A stretch of DNA of 56,055 nucleotides, from contig JAULBX010025774.1 of assembly GCA_032358255.1 (NCBI GenBank), positions 1 to 56,055 of the forward strand, written 5' to 3'. The stretch's first letter is position 1. Each line of letters begins with the position of its first letter. The stretch comes from Heterotrichella gracilis. Taxonomy: Eukaryota > Sar > Xanthophyceae > Tribonematales > Xanthonemataceae. This document shows, piece after piece, positions 45,805 through 56,055 of this stretch. Under the pieces are notes generated by a model, which did not search any database, was not told the DNA's origin, and was given only the letters and a program-made list of their open reading frames with translations. Both the position numbers and the translations under genes were made by a program.

Positions 45805-47649
45805 CTAGCGTGACGCCTTGGGCCTGGACGCCTTGCCCTGCTGCCTGGCTGAGCCCTTGGACTGCGTTGCCTTGGCGTCGGACTTGCTCACGCTTGCCTT
45901 CTCCTGCTTCACCTTCTTGGCGCGCTCCTTGATCTCACTGCAAGGGGGGCGGGGAGGGGGGGAGAGGTCAGTCAAGGGTTCAGGGTTTACGGTTGGGATG
46001 GGGTTGCCACGCGTAGTAAAGACGATGCGGGGATGCGGTAAAGTGTTGAGTCGGCAACGTTTCCCTGTGCTCCAAGTTCAGCGTGCAGCAACCAGCAAGA
46101 TTTTCCCCCGCCACCCCGCCACTCACCGCAGCGCTGCCTCGCGGGACGCCTTGCGCGCCTCGGGCTTCTCGTGCCTCTTCTTGTTCAGGACCTGAGAGAG
46201 GAAAGTACAAGGGGGCATAAGCACACACCCTCAGTAGGTGGTCAAGAAGCACTGCTGTGGTCCATAACAGTGATTGATCACCACTCTGGCTGCAGGTAGG
46301 TCATATATGTGTGTGTAGGACGTCTAGAACAACGATGGGACCAACCAGTTCTGCGAGATGTTAGCCACGCCCCAAGCTCTAGTAGCCATAGAGAGATACA
46401 GGGTGCGCATGAAAACCCTCACGCCCCAACATTAACCCTAATTGTTGCCATGCAGCAGCACGTCAGTGTGCGTGCCCCATTCCCCCGCCCTGCGCTGCCT
46501 ACCTCCAGTGAGGCTCCTGTGATGGAGCGCACAGTGGACTTGTTGGACGCGCGCCGCTTCTTGCGAGCCACCTGGGCCTCTTGGTCCTGGGGGAAAGTGG
46601 GAGATGCAGCAGATGAGGAGGGCTATGGAAAAGGCTGTTTGTGCATGCAGGGTGTGCGTTGGCTGTCAACTTGGTGGCACCACTGCTGTAGGTGCAGGGT
46701 CCCTGCTCATTCCTGCCGTGCATCTGCTGCCAGGTGTATGCAACACCTTGTCTGTACAATTGATTGGGTTACAGTGGGATGGCTGCCCGCTGTGGTGCTG
46801 TAGTGACAGTGACGTGAACTGGTGGAGGCGCAACGTTCCTGATTTGGGCGGGACTACCCACCCCCCGTTTATGCCCCCCAACTTGCAGATGGCAGATGGC
46901 ACTGAGTTCCTAATACCTTGACCACTGTTCTTTTCTGTTGCTACGATACCTTTTGCCAAGATTTGCCCGTAACATGAATATGCTGCCTGCATCTTATATC
47001 CCTGCTCCACCCACGCATTCGCCCACCCAGTGTGCACATCATTGCTCACCTTTCTGTGCATCTTGCGGTATGTGGTTGTCCATGACAGCTTGGCTGCCCT
47101 CTTGCGCTGGTTGAACAGGGACTTGGCCTTCTGGTGGATGAACAGGAATTGCTGCACCAAGCAGACGAGGGTTAATGCATGGACAAGCTGCCAGTATCAG
47201 CAACCAGGACCGGCTATCCAGTCCACATATCTCTCAAAAGTCGAAAATAGAGGCCCTGCCTGACAATGCCTTCCACTGTGCAGTTGTGGCAGACCTCCCC
47301 CCACCCCTCTCCCCAGTAGTTCCATCTCAATGCAACATGCATGCTTTCACTACAGCAGCAGACAGGCTAACTGGAGCATCCTGCACTCAAACCATGCTGG
47401 AAGGGGACAATGGCTGCTGTGGGCTACTTCCCCACATAGCCCACCATCACAAAGTGGGTATATGATGCATAAGCATACCTGGCCATCCACGCGGATGAAC
47501 AGGATACCCCTGCCGGGGTAGATCCTGAGCCCGCTGAAGCGGCAGGTCGTTGTCCTGTACAATGAAAGGAGGTTGTTCAGCGCCGTGCAGGGGGTTCAGA
47601 ACACTTGTCAAGCACAGCTTCTTGGAAAGGGTACTTACTTGAGCACCAT
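45805..47649 (-). CDS. RPL24: 60S ribosomal protein eL24
   Basis: Exons in coding order: 47639-47649, 47479-47554, 47050-47151, 46503-46586, 46127-46191, 45805-45937; 156 residues, the normal eukaryotic length. It is a structural protein of the large cytosolic ribosomal subunit. The first coding exon has only 11 bases (MVLK, with the Lys codon split). The diagnostic N-terminal fold follows: [20 protein letters not shown], then RVDGQ. Next come the basic helix [27 protein letters not shown] and the Lys/Arg/Ala-rich tail. The usual N-terminal zinc-binding Cys set is reduced to one Cys, as in many eukaryotic eL24 proteins. The gene is head-to-head with the dynein gene (709 bp between ATGs). Confidence 0.96.
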
Positions 47650-48358
47650 GGCTGTAACCACGAGGAGCGCAACACAAACAGATGTTAGTACGGCGAAGAA
47701 CGACAAGTTGAGCACAACACCAGCGGCAAACCACTCAACGACATACCTCCGTCCCGGCGAAGCGAACCTGCTACAACAAGAAAGAGGGCGAGCAAGGGGC
47801 ATTCCGCCGCCTTAAAACTTTTGGGCAAAACTTTAGCACCCAAAGGGGAATGTCGTTGATTAACGTCAACGAGGAGGAACCCCGTGCATGCACGAAACCC
47901 AATCTTGTAAACTTGCTCTCGAAAGCAATCAAACGGTGCAAACTACCGCCCATTTAAATGATTATATCGAGTAGCAGAAGCTGTTCAGTTTACGTTGCAA
48001 CCCGCAACGATACATCTTGTCGCGCATGCACCCATGTCCTTTGCATGTCATGAATGATGACCGTGAGCCATAGCCACACTGCTCACGCCTTGCAGTGTTT
48101 TACAGTCGTTTAAAACTGGGTTGTTATCAGCGAATACAATTTTTCCGGAGGAAGTGGACAGGCTCAGTAATAGACGAGGTGGATGCTTCCGAGGCATGGA
48201 CGAAGTCAGAGCGGCGACTTGGGTCTCCCCTCATGCTTTAGTGGGGTATCAACCCCCAAAGATTAAACGATGATACAGTTAATTCAGATACAGTCGGCTG
48301 TCATGTTCCAGGGGGCGTAGGCTGATGCAGTGAGGGTCGCCCACAGTCCATCATTCCC
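47650..48358. promoter_or_regulatory. Divergent promoter region, eL24 / dynein intermediate chain
   Basis: A 709-bp interval between ATGs of a housekeeping ribosomal gene and a flagellar gene. It is AT-richer than the flanking exons. No deciding motif was recognised. Confidence 0.45.
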
Positions 48359-51300
48359 ATGGCCAAGCACGATGTACCATATGAACAGCACCCACACAGA
48401 GACAAGGCGACCGCTGAAGCTGCAGCTTCGACAAGTGTTCAACTCTCAGGTGCTTATGGCGTGAAAGCTCTCTATATCAAGCCCTCGAGGTCACCTGGTA
48501 GGTACAGAGCTGGGGTGGGGTAGCAATGCTTCAAACCACTTTATCGCCACGCAGATGAGGACCTCGCAGACCTTGGCATAACGATAGATGGCACAGATAA
48601 AAGTTGGATAGGCTCCGTCTCAATTGAGATTGTCGCCAAGGACCTCCAAAGCAAGGGCAAGCTTTCCAGCTTTGCTCCTGTGGAACCGTTTCTCAGGACA
48701 TGTTCTCAGGAGAAACTGTTCTTGAGGCAGGTTATGTCCAACGAAGCAAGGCCAGGGCATCTTTTCAAGGTACTTGGCCTTTTATTGCTACCAGCCTGAA
48801 CCGCTGCGGTACCCCATAGCCACTGACTGCAGCAGGAGGAGTTAAAGCACACATTGTCTGCTCTCTGTGAACATGCAGCTTCACCCCTGGGTTATGAATG
48901 CAGGTTGCCACAAATCCAGAGTCTTTGCAGACGATGGAAACATCTGAGGGACCAGGGGTCAGTCACGTGGTTGATGGGCCAGTTGCATCCGGACCGCCAC
49001 AGGTCGATGCCTTTGACCAGGTTGCCCAGCTGTTTGTGGAGGTTGCTGACCCAGGCCAGCTTTGGCGTGCCTACGCAAAGCCGTGGCAGAACCTGGTAAG
49101 AAAACGCCTTGTGCTCGCAGGGTGGGGCAGCCAATGCAGCCGAAGCATGGTATGCGTTCGCTGCTGCCTTTTCCAGCAGTCTGCCAAGAGCTTCTTGTTT
49201 GGAATGTTGAGTGTGTCCCTCACCGTTGTGGGAACCAGGGTGGCAGCATGTCATCACAGTAAAGGGTGTGCAACGCATCACCTGTAGGGTGTGCGATGCA
49301 TCACCTCTGACAGAAGGACTCCTTGCTAACGTGCCTTTCCAACCGCATAGGGCAGCGATCAGGAAGTGCGGGAAGAAGGGCTGCAAGGCTCTGGCCCAAG
49401 TTGTAGCACCACCTACTTGCGGGCGCCTGCTCCCCGGCAACCCTGCACATGCACACACGAGCCTGCCACTTCCCTAGTAGACTGCCAACCATCACCCACT
49501 CCCTCCACATCGGCAAACCAGGGTCAAGATCTGGCCAGTACCTCAGCTACTGATAGCCCTGGTGGAGCAATGGAAACCAAGGGGCGTGGTGAGAGCATGG
49601 CTGAGCAGTCAGTAGTAGTGGACAAAGACGGGACGCCACCTGTGCACCAAGCTGGGCATCCTGGTGGAAGTCAAGTGTGGAAGCTGAGCACCGCCTGCCA
49701 GGCTGGTACCGTTGCCACGCGTGACCAGGAGGTGCAGGCAGGCAACCCTCACAAGGAGTCCCAGTGCACGCAAACAGCCCCGGAGCAGTTCACGCCGGAG
49801 CAGCAGCTGGCGGTGTTGGCCTCGCACGAGTTCCAAGCCTTCCTGGCTGCTATGGATGTCCAGATAGAGGAGCTGCTTGTGCACAACGACCTGTTTGACC
49901 TGCTTGAGGATGACTTCAAGCTGATGGCTGATGAGGACAGCAGCAGTGGGGGGCAGGCTGCCAACCAGCTGCATGAGCTGCAGGCATTCACCGACCTCAC
50001 GTACAGCAAGGGCAAGGCAATCACAGCCATCGACTGGCGGCCAGACCAAAAGGTGGGTTGTGGAGGAAGTGCCGGGTGGTAGATGCAACTCGGGCTCCCG
50101 CCCAGACAAGGCATACAAATTATATCACAGCCACACATGGAACACGCGCATGTACAGCATTAATTAAGCTGGAGTTGCTGCCTTTATTTAATACTTATTA
50201 TTTAAAGAACTCGCCATTGATTGGATGTGTATGTTGCAGGGTGTGCTGGGTGCCGCCTGTGCCGACAACATCTCCTTCTCCCAGCGTGCTGCCAACGCCG
50301 GCCAGCCGCGCAACGCAGCCATCCTCATCTGGGACTTCCGGGACCCGCTCCATCCCCAGGCGGTCCTGGAGTGCCCGCATGAGGTGGCTGCCTTCCGCTT
50401 CCACCCGCACAACCCAGACTTTGTCGCTGCAGGCACGTTCAGCGGCCAGGTGTTCCTGTGGGACCTGGCGGCGGAGCAGGTGGGTGCAGCGCAGCAACTA
50501 CAAAGGTTCATTCCTGTTTTATTGAATACTTTTAGAGAATTTATCTTGGATGATGCTTTGAAAGCTTGAAAAAATGAGAAGGTGGGTGGCGTTTGGGTGA
50601 ACAGGGGGGGCAACATGTGGCAGCTGGGACTGGTGCATCCTGTGCCATCGGTACACATCCTACGGCAAAATGCCCAGGAAGAATGAAATGCATGCAACAA
50701 AGGATTGGGCATGCAGCATAGGGCATGCAGCATGCTAGCAGTGTACCAATCTGGCATGCCAGGTGCATACGTGTTCCGCCAGATATGGCTTCGCATCAAA
50801 TGTGCTTTGCCATGGTGCAGGACACTGTGGTGCAGCTGCTGCGCTCCAAGCCTGCACAGGGAGGCGGGGGTGATGTTGGAGACAGCTCTGGTGTGGCTGT
50901 TCTCCAGCCCGTACGCGCCTCCCACCTTGACACCTCCCACTCCCTGTGCGTCACCGACCTCACATGGCTGCCGGGGGTGGCAGTCACAAAGGAGGGCAAG
51001 GTGGAACAGGTGGGGGTAAATTAAATCTCATTTATCAATTGCTTCAAAACAGGGCATTGCAATGTTCTGTGCATGCAATATGTTACATATATTAGTATTT
51101 ATATAAATACCAATATTAACATTATATTGAAGTTTTTACTTGTAGTCAACCTCGATGTAGGCAAGAGTTGCCTGCAGGGTTGGCATGGCTGCAGGTGTGG
51201 TAGCTCACCATGTGGTAGTTCATTGATATATTGCCAGTAGCTTGCAGTGGTGATCGTAAGGCTGTTATCGCTGCTGGTTGCAGGTGGGTGACCCCAGCGC

Positions 51301-53027
51301 AAGCACCACAGAGTGCATCCTGTTTGCAACCGCGGCGCCTGATGGGCGCGTGATGTTCTGGGACACCCGCCTGGTCACCCGCAGCCGCCCCAAGAGCGCG
51401 CGCCACCGTGACGACGCGGGCGCCCACCCCCAGTGGCGGCCCGTCATGGTCATCCCGCTGCTGAACCACGAGGGTTTCGAGCTCATGGCTGTGCGGCTGT
51501 GCATCAGTCTGGCGGTGGGGGGGGGCAATGGCAGGCACAGCTTCTTCGTGGGGAGCATGCAGGGGGAGGTGGGGTGTGCGGAGGTGCAGTGCGCAGAGGT
51601 GAGGCCATGCACCAACTCTGCAGAGGGCCATGGCCCACTTCATGCGCCAAAGGAATGCATTTCAAAATCATTTGATTATAAGTTCACGAAGATTTAAATT
51701 TAGGAATTCAAAGAAGGATATTTATTGTTCATGAGTGCACTTATTCGTTTACAATTCCATTGGATTAAAATGTTCGAACATGTTGTACACATGTCATTGT
51801 CATGCATGTAGACGTCCATTGGCCACCGCTGCTCAGTCCTTCTCCCTTGCATGCGCAGGGCAATATTGGCAAGGACAAGGCCAACCACACGCGCTCGCTG
51901 TCCACCGCACACTGCGGCCCGCTGGTGGCCCTGCAGCGCTCACCCTTCCTGCCCGACACCCTGCTCAGTGTGGCTGCAGACAGCTGGGCGCTGTGGCAGT
52001 GCGGCGCGGTGGTGGAGGGGGGCGAGCCGATGGTGCTGTCGCCCTGGCCACCCACTCCATATACAACAGGCTGCTGGAGCCCCACACGTCCTGGTGCGCA
52101 CAACTGCCCAACACCCACAGCATGCTGCTAATGGCATGGTCTCAATGCATGCTTGTCTTGGTATGAATTCTGCCAGTGCGCTTAACTGGCATTTTTTGTC
52201 ACCAGGGCTGCATCTGTTTATAGCATGTGATAGTTTTCCTACTGAAAGTGCCCACATTTCCTCCTTAATTTGTAGGAAAACATGTATTATTATTCTTGTA
52301 ATCCCGCTGTCTGTCCCCAGGCGTCCTCTTCCTTGGCCGCAAGGATGGTGCAGTTGAGGCATGGGACCTGCTGGACCGCAGCCACCAGCCCGCAATGGTG
52401 GCGCACGTCAGTGCATCAGCGCTGGCGGCAATGGCATTCAGCAAACCGGCGCCCGCGGCTGGGGGCAAACAAGTGCAGCACATCTTGGCAGTTGGTAAGG
52501 CGTGCACTGCACCCAAGGAGAAGAATGCACACCACAAGTATGGCAACATGCACTGAATGAAACTCCATTGCCTGTGGTGCACCACATGCATGATATCCTA
52601 AGCTCCTGCCTGCCCCCCAGGTGACGCGGCAGGTGCGGTGCACGTGCTCCAGCTGCCATCCAACCTGCGGCGCAGCGGCCCAAGTGAAGCGCGGCGCATG
52701 GCGGCACTGCTGCAGCGCGAGCAGGACTGGCGCACATGGCACAGGAACCGCGCACCCCTGCGCACACGCGCCGCCAGGGAGGCAAGCGAGGCGCACGCAC
52801 CCACACCAGCTGCGGGGCACCAGGCATCAGCAGGCAGCCCCAAGCGCCCCGCGGGGCTTGGCGCGCGGCCCATTGGCGGCAGCCCGCCTGGCCGCGGCGG
52901 CGGCGGCGATGATGGCGCGCACCAGCTCGACCCGGATGCCGCTGAGGAGGAGGAGTATCGGCGCTTTGAGCATGCCTTCAAGGTCAAGCTGGGGCTGGTG
53001 CCAGGGGGGAAGGAGAATGAGGGGTGA
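48359..53027 (+). CDS. DNAI3: Inner-arm dynein (I1/f) intermediate chain IC140, DNAI3/WDR63 family
   Basis: Exons: 48359-48497, 48555-48769, 48904-49095, 49351-50052, 50240-50479, 50821-51009, 51284-51598, 51859-52093, 52321-52494, 52621-53027; 935 residues, phase exact. IC140 helps build and anchor the two-headed inner-arm dynein in flagellar axonemes. Family landmarks: AYAKPWQNLGSDQEV (about 175), SQCTQTAPEQF, then LHELQAFTDL before the propeller. The WD40 blades (about 410-830) contain NAAILIWDFRDPLHPQAVLE, FSGQVFLWDL, DGRVMFWDTR, CWSPTRPGVLFLGRKDGA and VEAWDLLDRS. The C-terminus is a charged helix (RREQDW-type) and a basic/Gly tail. About residues 183-330 are a low-complexity Ser/Thr/Gln insert, so the length is near but below the well-studied algal protein. 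TGTAA at 53187-53191 is a likely polyadenylation signal. The alternative, IC138/DNAI4, fits less well because of the CWSPTRPGV and PHPQ contexts. Confidence 0.9.
49264..49312. repeat. About 23-bp direct repeat in IC140 intron 3
   Basis: GGGTGTGCAACGCATCACCT is followed at once by GGGTGTGCGATGCATCACCT. It lies just upstream of the TAG acceptor used for exon 4 at 49351. Confidence 0.7.
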
Positions 53028-54096
53028 CGGGCGGAGGGGTGGGCGGCATAGCCTGCTTGCATGGAATAAAATGAAAATAATGTGGAGAGGAGCCGGCGCC
53101 TAATTTGTTTTTCTGCTGGTGCTGGTGCATCCCAAAATAGTTGTGGCAGGGGAGTTGCAGCTGATACTTGGCCAGCTTGCTGCCTTTGTAATTGGACCAC
53201 CACTGGCTGTCCAAAGACAACCAAGCATGCCTCACGTGGAAGACAGGCGTTTTGTTACAAAACTCCTCAGAATTTCAAACTCCTCAGAGTTTCAAACTCC
53301 TCAGAGTTTCGGAAAAATGCCTGGTTCACTACTTGTGAGGGTTGCTGTAGAGCACCTGATTACCCTAGCCAGTAACGTGCTGCAAGCGACCTTGGCATAA
53401 AGTTGCCTGACTTGTATCCTTCCCTGTCAAATATGCACAACTGCTGTACGTTTTTTGTGTGACAAGGGCTTACCACTTACCACTGTTGACACAACCGTTA
53501 CGAACTGCAACTCGACCCAGCCGAGCAAGATTGCATCGTCCGTGTTCCACTAACGGCTAGGCCTGCGACTGGCGAGCCTCTCTCGAAGGTGTCTTTAGCG
53601 CACTAAAGCAACAGAACAAAATACAAGTGTGTGCCGTAGGTAAGGTGTGCTCCATTGTGTGGGAACATCCAATTGCAGGCATATGCATGCATATAGACCC
53701 ACCGGCCATCGGATACCTCTTCCCGTCGACCCGAGTGCAGAGTTGGGTTGTGACATTGTCGTAGAGCATAACTCAGTTTTAATACGGGATCATTGCTTGT
53801 CAGTATCCTACCTGCATTACAGCTGCATCTACATCCATCACAGTACTTCCCAGTTCCCAGACAATCCTCGCCGGCAGGCAAGTGTTCACTGTCAGACAGC
53901 TTTGAATTAACAGCAACGGCTGCAAGCTTTCACAAAAAGACTGGCAAACTGAAATGCGCCAGTGCCATATCCGTAAGCATGCGTTGCTCCTCCACCACTT
54001 GCACCCACCCACCCACCCACCCTGTGCGCAGCAAGGGCTACCCACCTGCCACCCACCAGCACCACACCCACCCTCCCCGCAGCCCCACCCCCCATC
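53028..54096. other. IC140 3' flank and TFIIS promoter side
   Basis: It holds TGTAA at 53187-53191, a 17-bp triplicate (CTCCTCAGAGTTTCAAA units starting at 53263, 53280 and 53297) and the 5' flank of TFIIS. An (ACCC)n run lies at about 54004-54022. No further gene is seen. Confidence 0.5.
53263..53313. repeat. 17-bp tandem repeat, three copies
   Basis: CTCCTCAGA(A/G)TTTCAAA units are head-to-tail, about 75 bp after the IC140 polyadenylation-type signal. Confidence 0.9.
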
Positions 54097-55776
54097 ATGG
54101 CGCTGGTCTCTGCCGAGGAGCTCACCCAGCTGGTGGCACGAGCTGTCAAGGCAGCCGGGGCCACCCAGGGCGACGGCACAGCGGCGGGGCGCGCTGCGGA
54201 CCTGCTGAAGATCATCCAGGAACAGCGCGTGAATACGGAGCTGCTGCTCAAGACGCAGGCGGGGAAGCAGGTGGGTGGGGCGGGGTGGGTGGGGGTGACA
54301 GTGTGCTTGGTGGCGGAGTGGGGAAGCGGCGAGGCCACAGGGGTACTGGCAAGGGGGTTCAGTGGTGGGGGTGGGGGGGTGCGGCGTGTGCTTGCCCGTG
54401 TGCCCGCGACTACACACGCATCCTACTCATACTCCTGTGCCTGCTGTGTGAGTCATGCCATGCCCGGTTGGTTCGAAAACCTGGTGCACGTTCCCTCAGC
54501 TGGCACCCCCGGTGGCCCCTCAGGTGAAGAAGCTGTCCAAGCACAGCGACCCAGTGGTGGCAGCGGCAGCAGCAGCGCTGGTGGCGCACTGGAAGGAGGG
54601 GATCAAGAGGGAGGAGGAGGGGGGGGGTGAGGCGGGGCAACAGGCGCTGGCGCGAATGCAGTCCGAGTCGGGGTCTCAATCGCAGGCCCAGTCCCAGAAG
54701 CAGTCCCAGTCCCAGTCCCAGTCCCAGGGGGCAGATGGGGATGCGGGCAAGGTGGCGGCAAAATCCGAGGCCAGCACCAGCCAGGTGGCGCGAAGCAAGC
54801 TGGCGCTTACAGGTGGGCCCCGCAGTGCTCATGTGGCCACCAGAGGTGGCGAGCATGTGTCTGACACTACTGATCGACTTTTGCTAGTGCTGCCATGTGC
54901 AGCTTCATTGCCACCATGCGCTGCCACTGTCCACAGGCCTGCGTGGGTTTGTCATCACAGCCACAGGAGGAATTCATGCACATACACACATCACAGCCCT
55001 GCACATGCCGCATGCCACCACACGTCACACCTCCAACGGTTACCATGTGTGCCCCACTGCCCACACTCACCCACCCCGCCTCACAGGCGACGACCTGCGT
55101 GACAAGCTGCGCCGCAACTTTCTTGAGATTCTGGACACAGCCGCTGGGGAAGTGGGGGGTTGCGACCCGCCTGCAGTGGCCGCCGCCATAGAGGCCGCGC
55201 TGTTTGCTCAGTTCAAGGGCACGGGCAAGGAGTACCGCAACAAGTACCGCAGCCTAAGCTTTAACCTCAAGGACCCTGCCAATCCAGACCTAAAGCGCAG
55301 GTGGGTGCTGGGCGGGGGGGAGGCAATTGTGAAGTGCATGGTGGTGGATCCATCCTGGATTATCGCACTGTGGGAGGAAGTGTGCACCAGTGTGGTGTGT
55401 TGCGCCATGTGGTGTTGTAGGGGATCACACAATGATCCAGCGTGTCCACCCAACCACACATCCTCCTCACCTCACAACCGCCACACCCTCCCGCAGGGTT
55501 TTGTCTGGCGCCATCACCCCCTCCCAGCTGGTGACTCTGGAAGCGCGCGAGCTGGCCTCGGATGACAAGAAGCAGGAGTACACCGAGATCCAGGAGAAGG
55601 CAATGTTTGAGGCGCAGCGGCGGGTGAACGTGTCTGCAACCACCGACGGGTTCCAGTGCGGCAAGTGCCGGCAGCGCAAGTGCACCTACTACCAGATGCA
55701 GACGCGGTCGGCGGATGAGCCCATGACCACCTTTGTCACGTGCCTCAACTGCGACAACAGGTGGAAGTTCAGCTGA
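54097..55776 (+). CDS. TFIIS: Transcription elongation factor TFIIS
   Basis: Exons: 54097-54270, 54524-54812, 55087-55300, 55497-55776; 318 residues. TFIIS reactivates backtracked RNA polymerase II by stimulating transcript cleavage in the nucleus. Residues 1-85 are the N-terminal LW-type helical bundle (ELTQLV, DLLKIIQEQRVNTELLLKT, VKKLSKHSDPVV). A Gln/Ser repeat linker (about 108-128) follows. The central polymerase-binding domain is about 155-260 (LRDKLRRNF, EYRNKYRSLSFNLKD, NPDLKRRVLSG). The C-terminal zinc ribbon uses Cys280, Cys283, Cys308 and Cys311, with the catalytic acidic loop RSADEP (Asp299-Glu300) intact. TGTAA at 55804-55808 lies only 28 bases after the stop, an unusually close polyadenylation signal. 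Length and domain order match the family. Confidence 0.96.
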
Positions 55777-56055
55777 CCGGTGGTGGGCAAATGGTGGACA
55801 TGTTGTAACACAGGTTTACGTGTTGAACAGCACCGGCGGCAGTGGCGGCTGTCCAGTGCCATGCTACCATCAGGAGGCACGGCAGAATGTTTTGCTGGCA
55901 CAGCCACGTTGAAAAGCAGAACTTGCACATCCAGTGAATTTGCATGAAACTTATACACTTTATGCTGCATACATTTACTGGGGCTGACAGCTGGGCTATT
56001 AGGCAGCCTCAACTTGCTAGATTAGAGGTTTTTCAAAATGACTGTTTAAGGGCCC
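55777..56055 (+). other. TFIIS 3' flank
   Basis: It contains TGTAA at 55804-55808 and then AT-rich non-coding sequence to the window end. No ORF of interest is seen. Confidence 0.5.

Noticed and set aside
48359..53027. IC138 (DNAI4) or an outer-arm intermediate chain instead of IC140
   Set aside because: The pre-propeller segment ending in LHELQAFTDL and the CWSPTRPGV blade fit the IC140/DNAI3 group better; this rests on recall of family features, not on an alignment.

Overview
This window is nuclear DNA of a green alga, most likely a chlorophycean (Chlamydomonadales or Sphaeropleales). The evidence is dense spliceosomal GT-AG introns (4 to 17 exons per gene), GC-rich alanine-rich coding exons in AT-poorer noncoding DNA, TGTAA polyadenylation-type signals after several genes, CCCTAAA (plant/algal telomere-type) motifs in introns, a plant-type arogenate dehydrogenase, and a gene for the inner-arm dynein intermediate chain IC140/DNAI3. 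The last implies that the lineage makes, or recently made, motile flagella. I see no prokaryotic operon, CRISPR array, tRNA or rRNA.

Layout, left to right: (1) 3' part of a 17-exon coiled-coil protein gene (+, 1-9196). (2) TFIIA large subunit (-, 10255-12164). (3) Arogenate dehydrogenase with a plastid-type leader (+, 13592-17041). (4) A 3.1-kb gap with a short repeat array, a 5'-truncated LINE reverse-transcriptase tail and an AT-rich stretch. (5) A secreted double expansin with a Lys/Pro-rich tail (-, 20149-25118). (6) An RWP-RK transcription factor (-, 27831-33002). (7) An S9 prolyl-oligopeptidase-family peptidase (-, 35613-41616). (8) A plastid-type helical protein of unknown function (+, 42032-44659), head-to-head with the peptidase. 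(9) Ribosomal protein eL24 (-, 45805-47649). (10) Dynein intermediate chain IC140/DNAI3 (+, 48359-53027), head-to-head with eL24. (11) Elongation factor TFIIS (+, 54097-55776). Every exon chain given here keeps codon phase across all junctions. The genes do not form one pathway: this is ordinary mixed eukaryotic gene order with three divergent pairs that may share promoters.

The most unusual signal is at the exon-intron junctions. In at least six introns of four genes, a diverged copy of the neighbouring exon edge, usually with its splice site, sits 70-230 bp away inside the intron. In most cases degenerate CCCTAAA/TTTAGGG repeats separate the copy from the real exon. These 'ghost' junctions look like repeated local duplications tied to telomere-like sequence, and I know of no standard name for them. 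Second, the expansin gene carries two complete expansin units; the second has kept exon structure but lost the catalytic HFD motif. Third, a (CAC)n array just before arogenate dehydrogenase exon 4 and a (GGT)n array just after it could pair in RNA around an in-frame exon.
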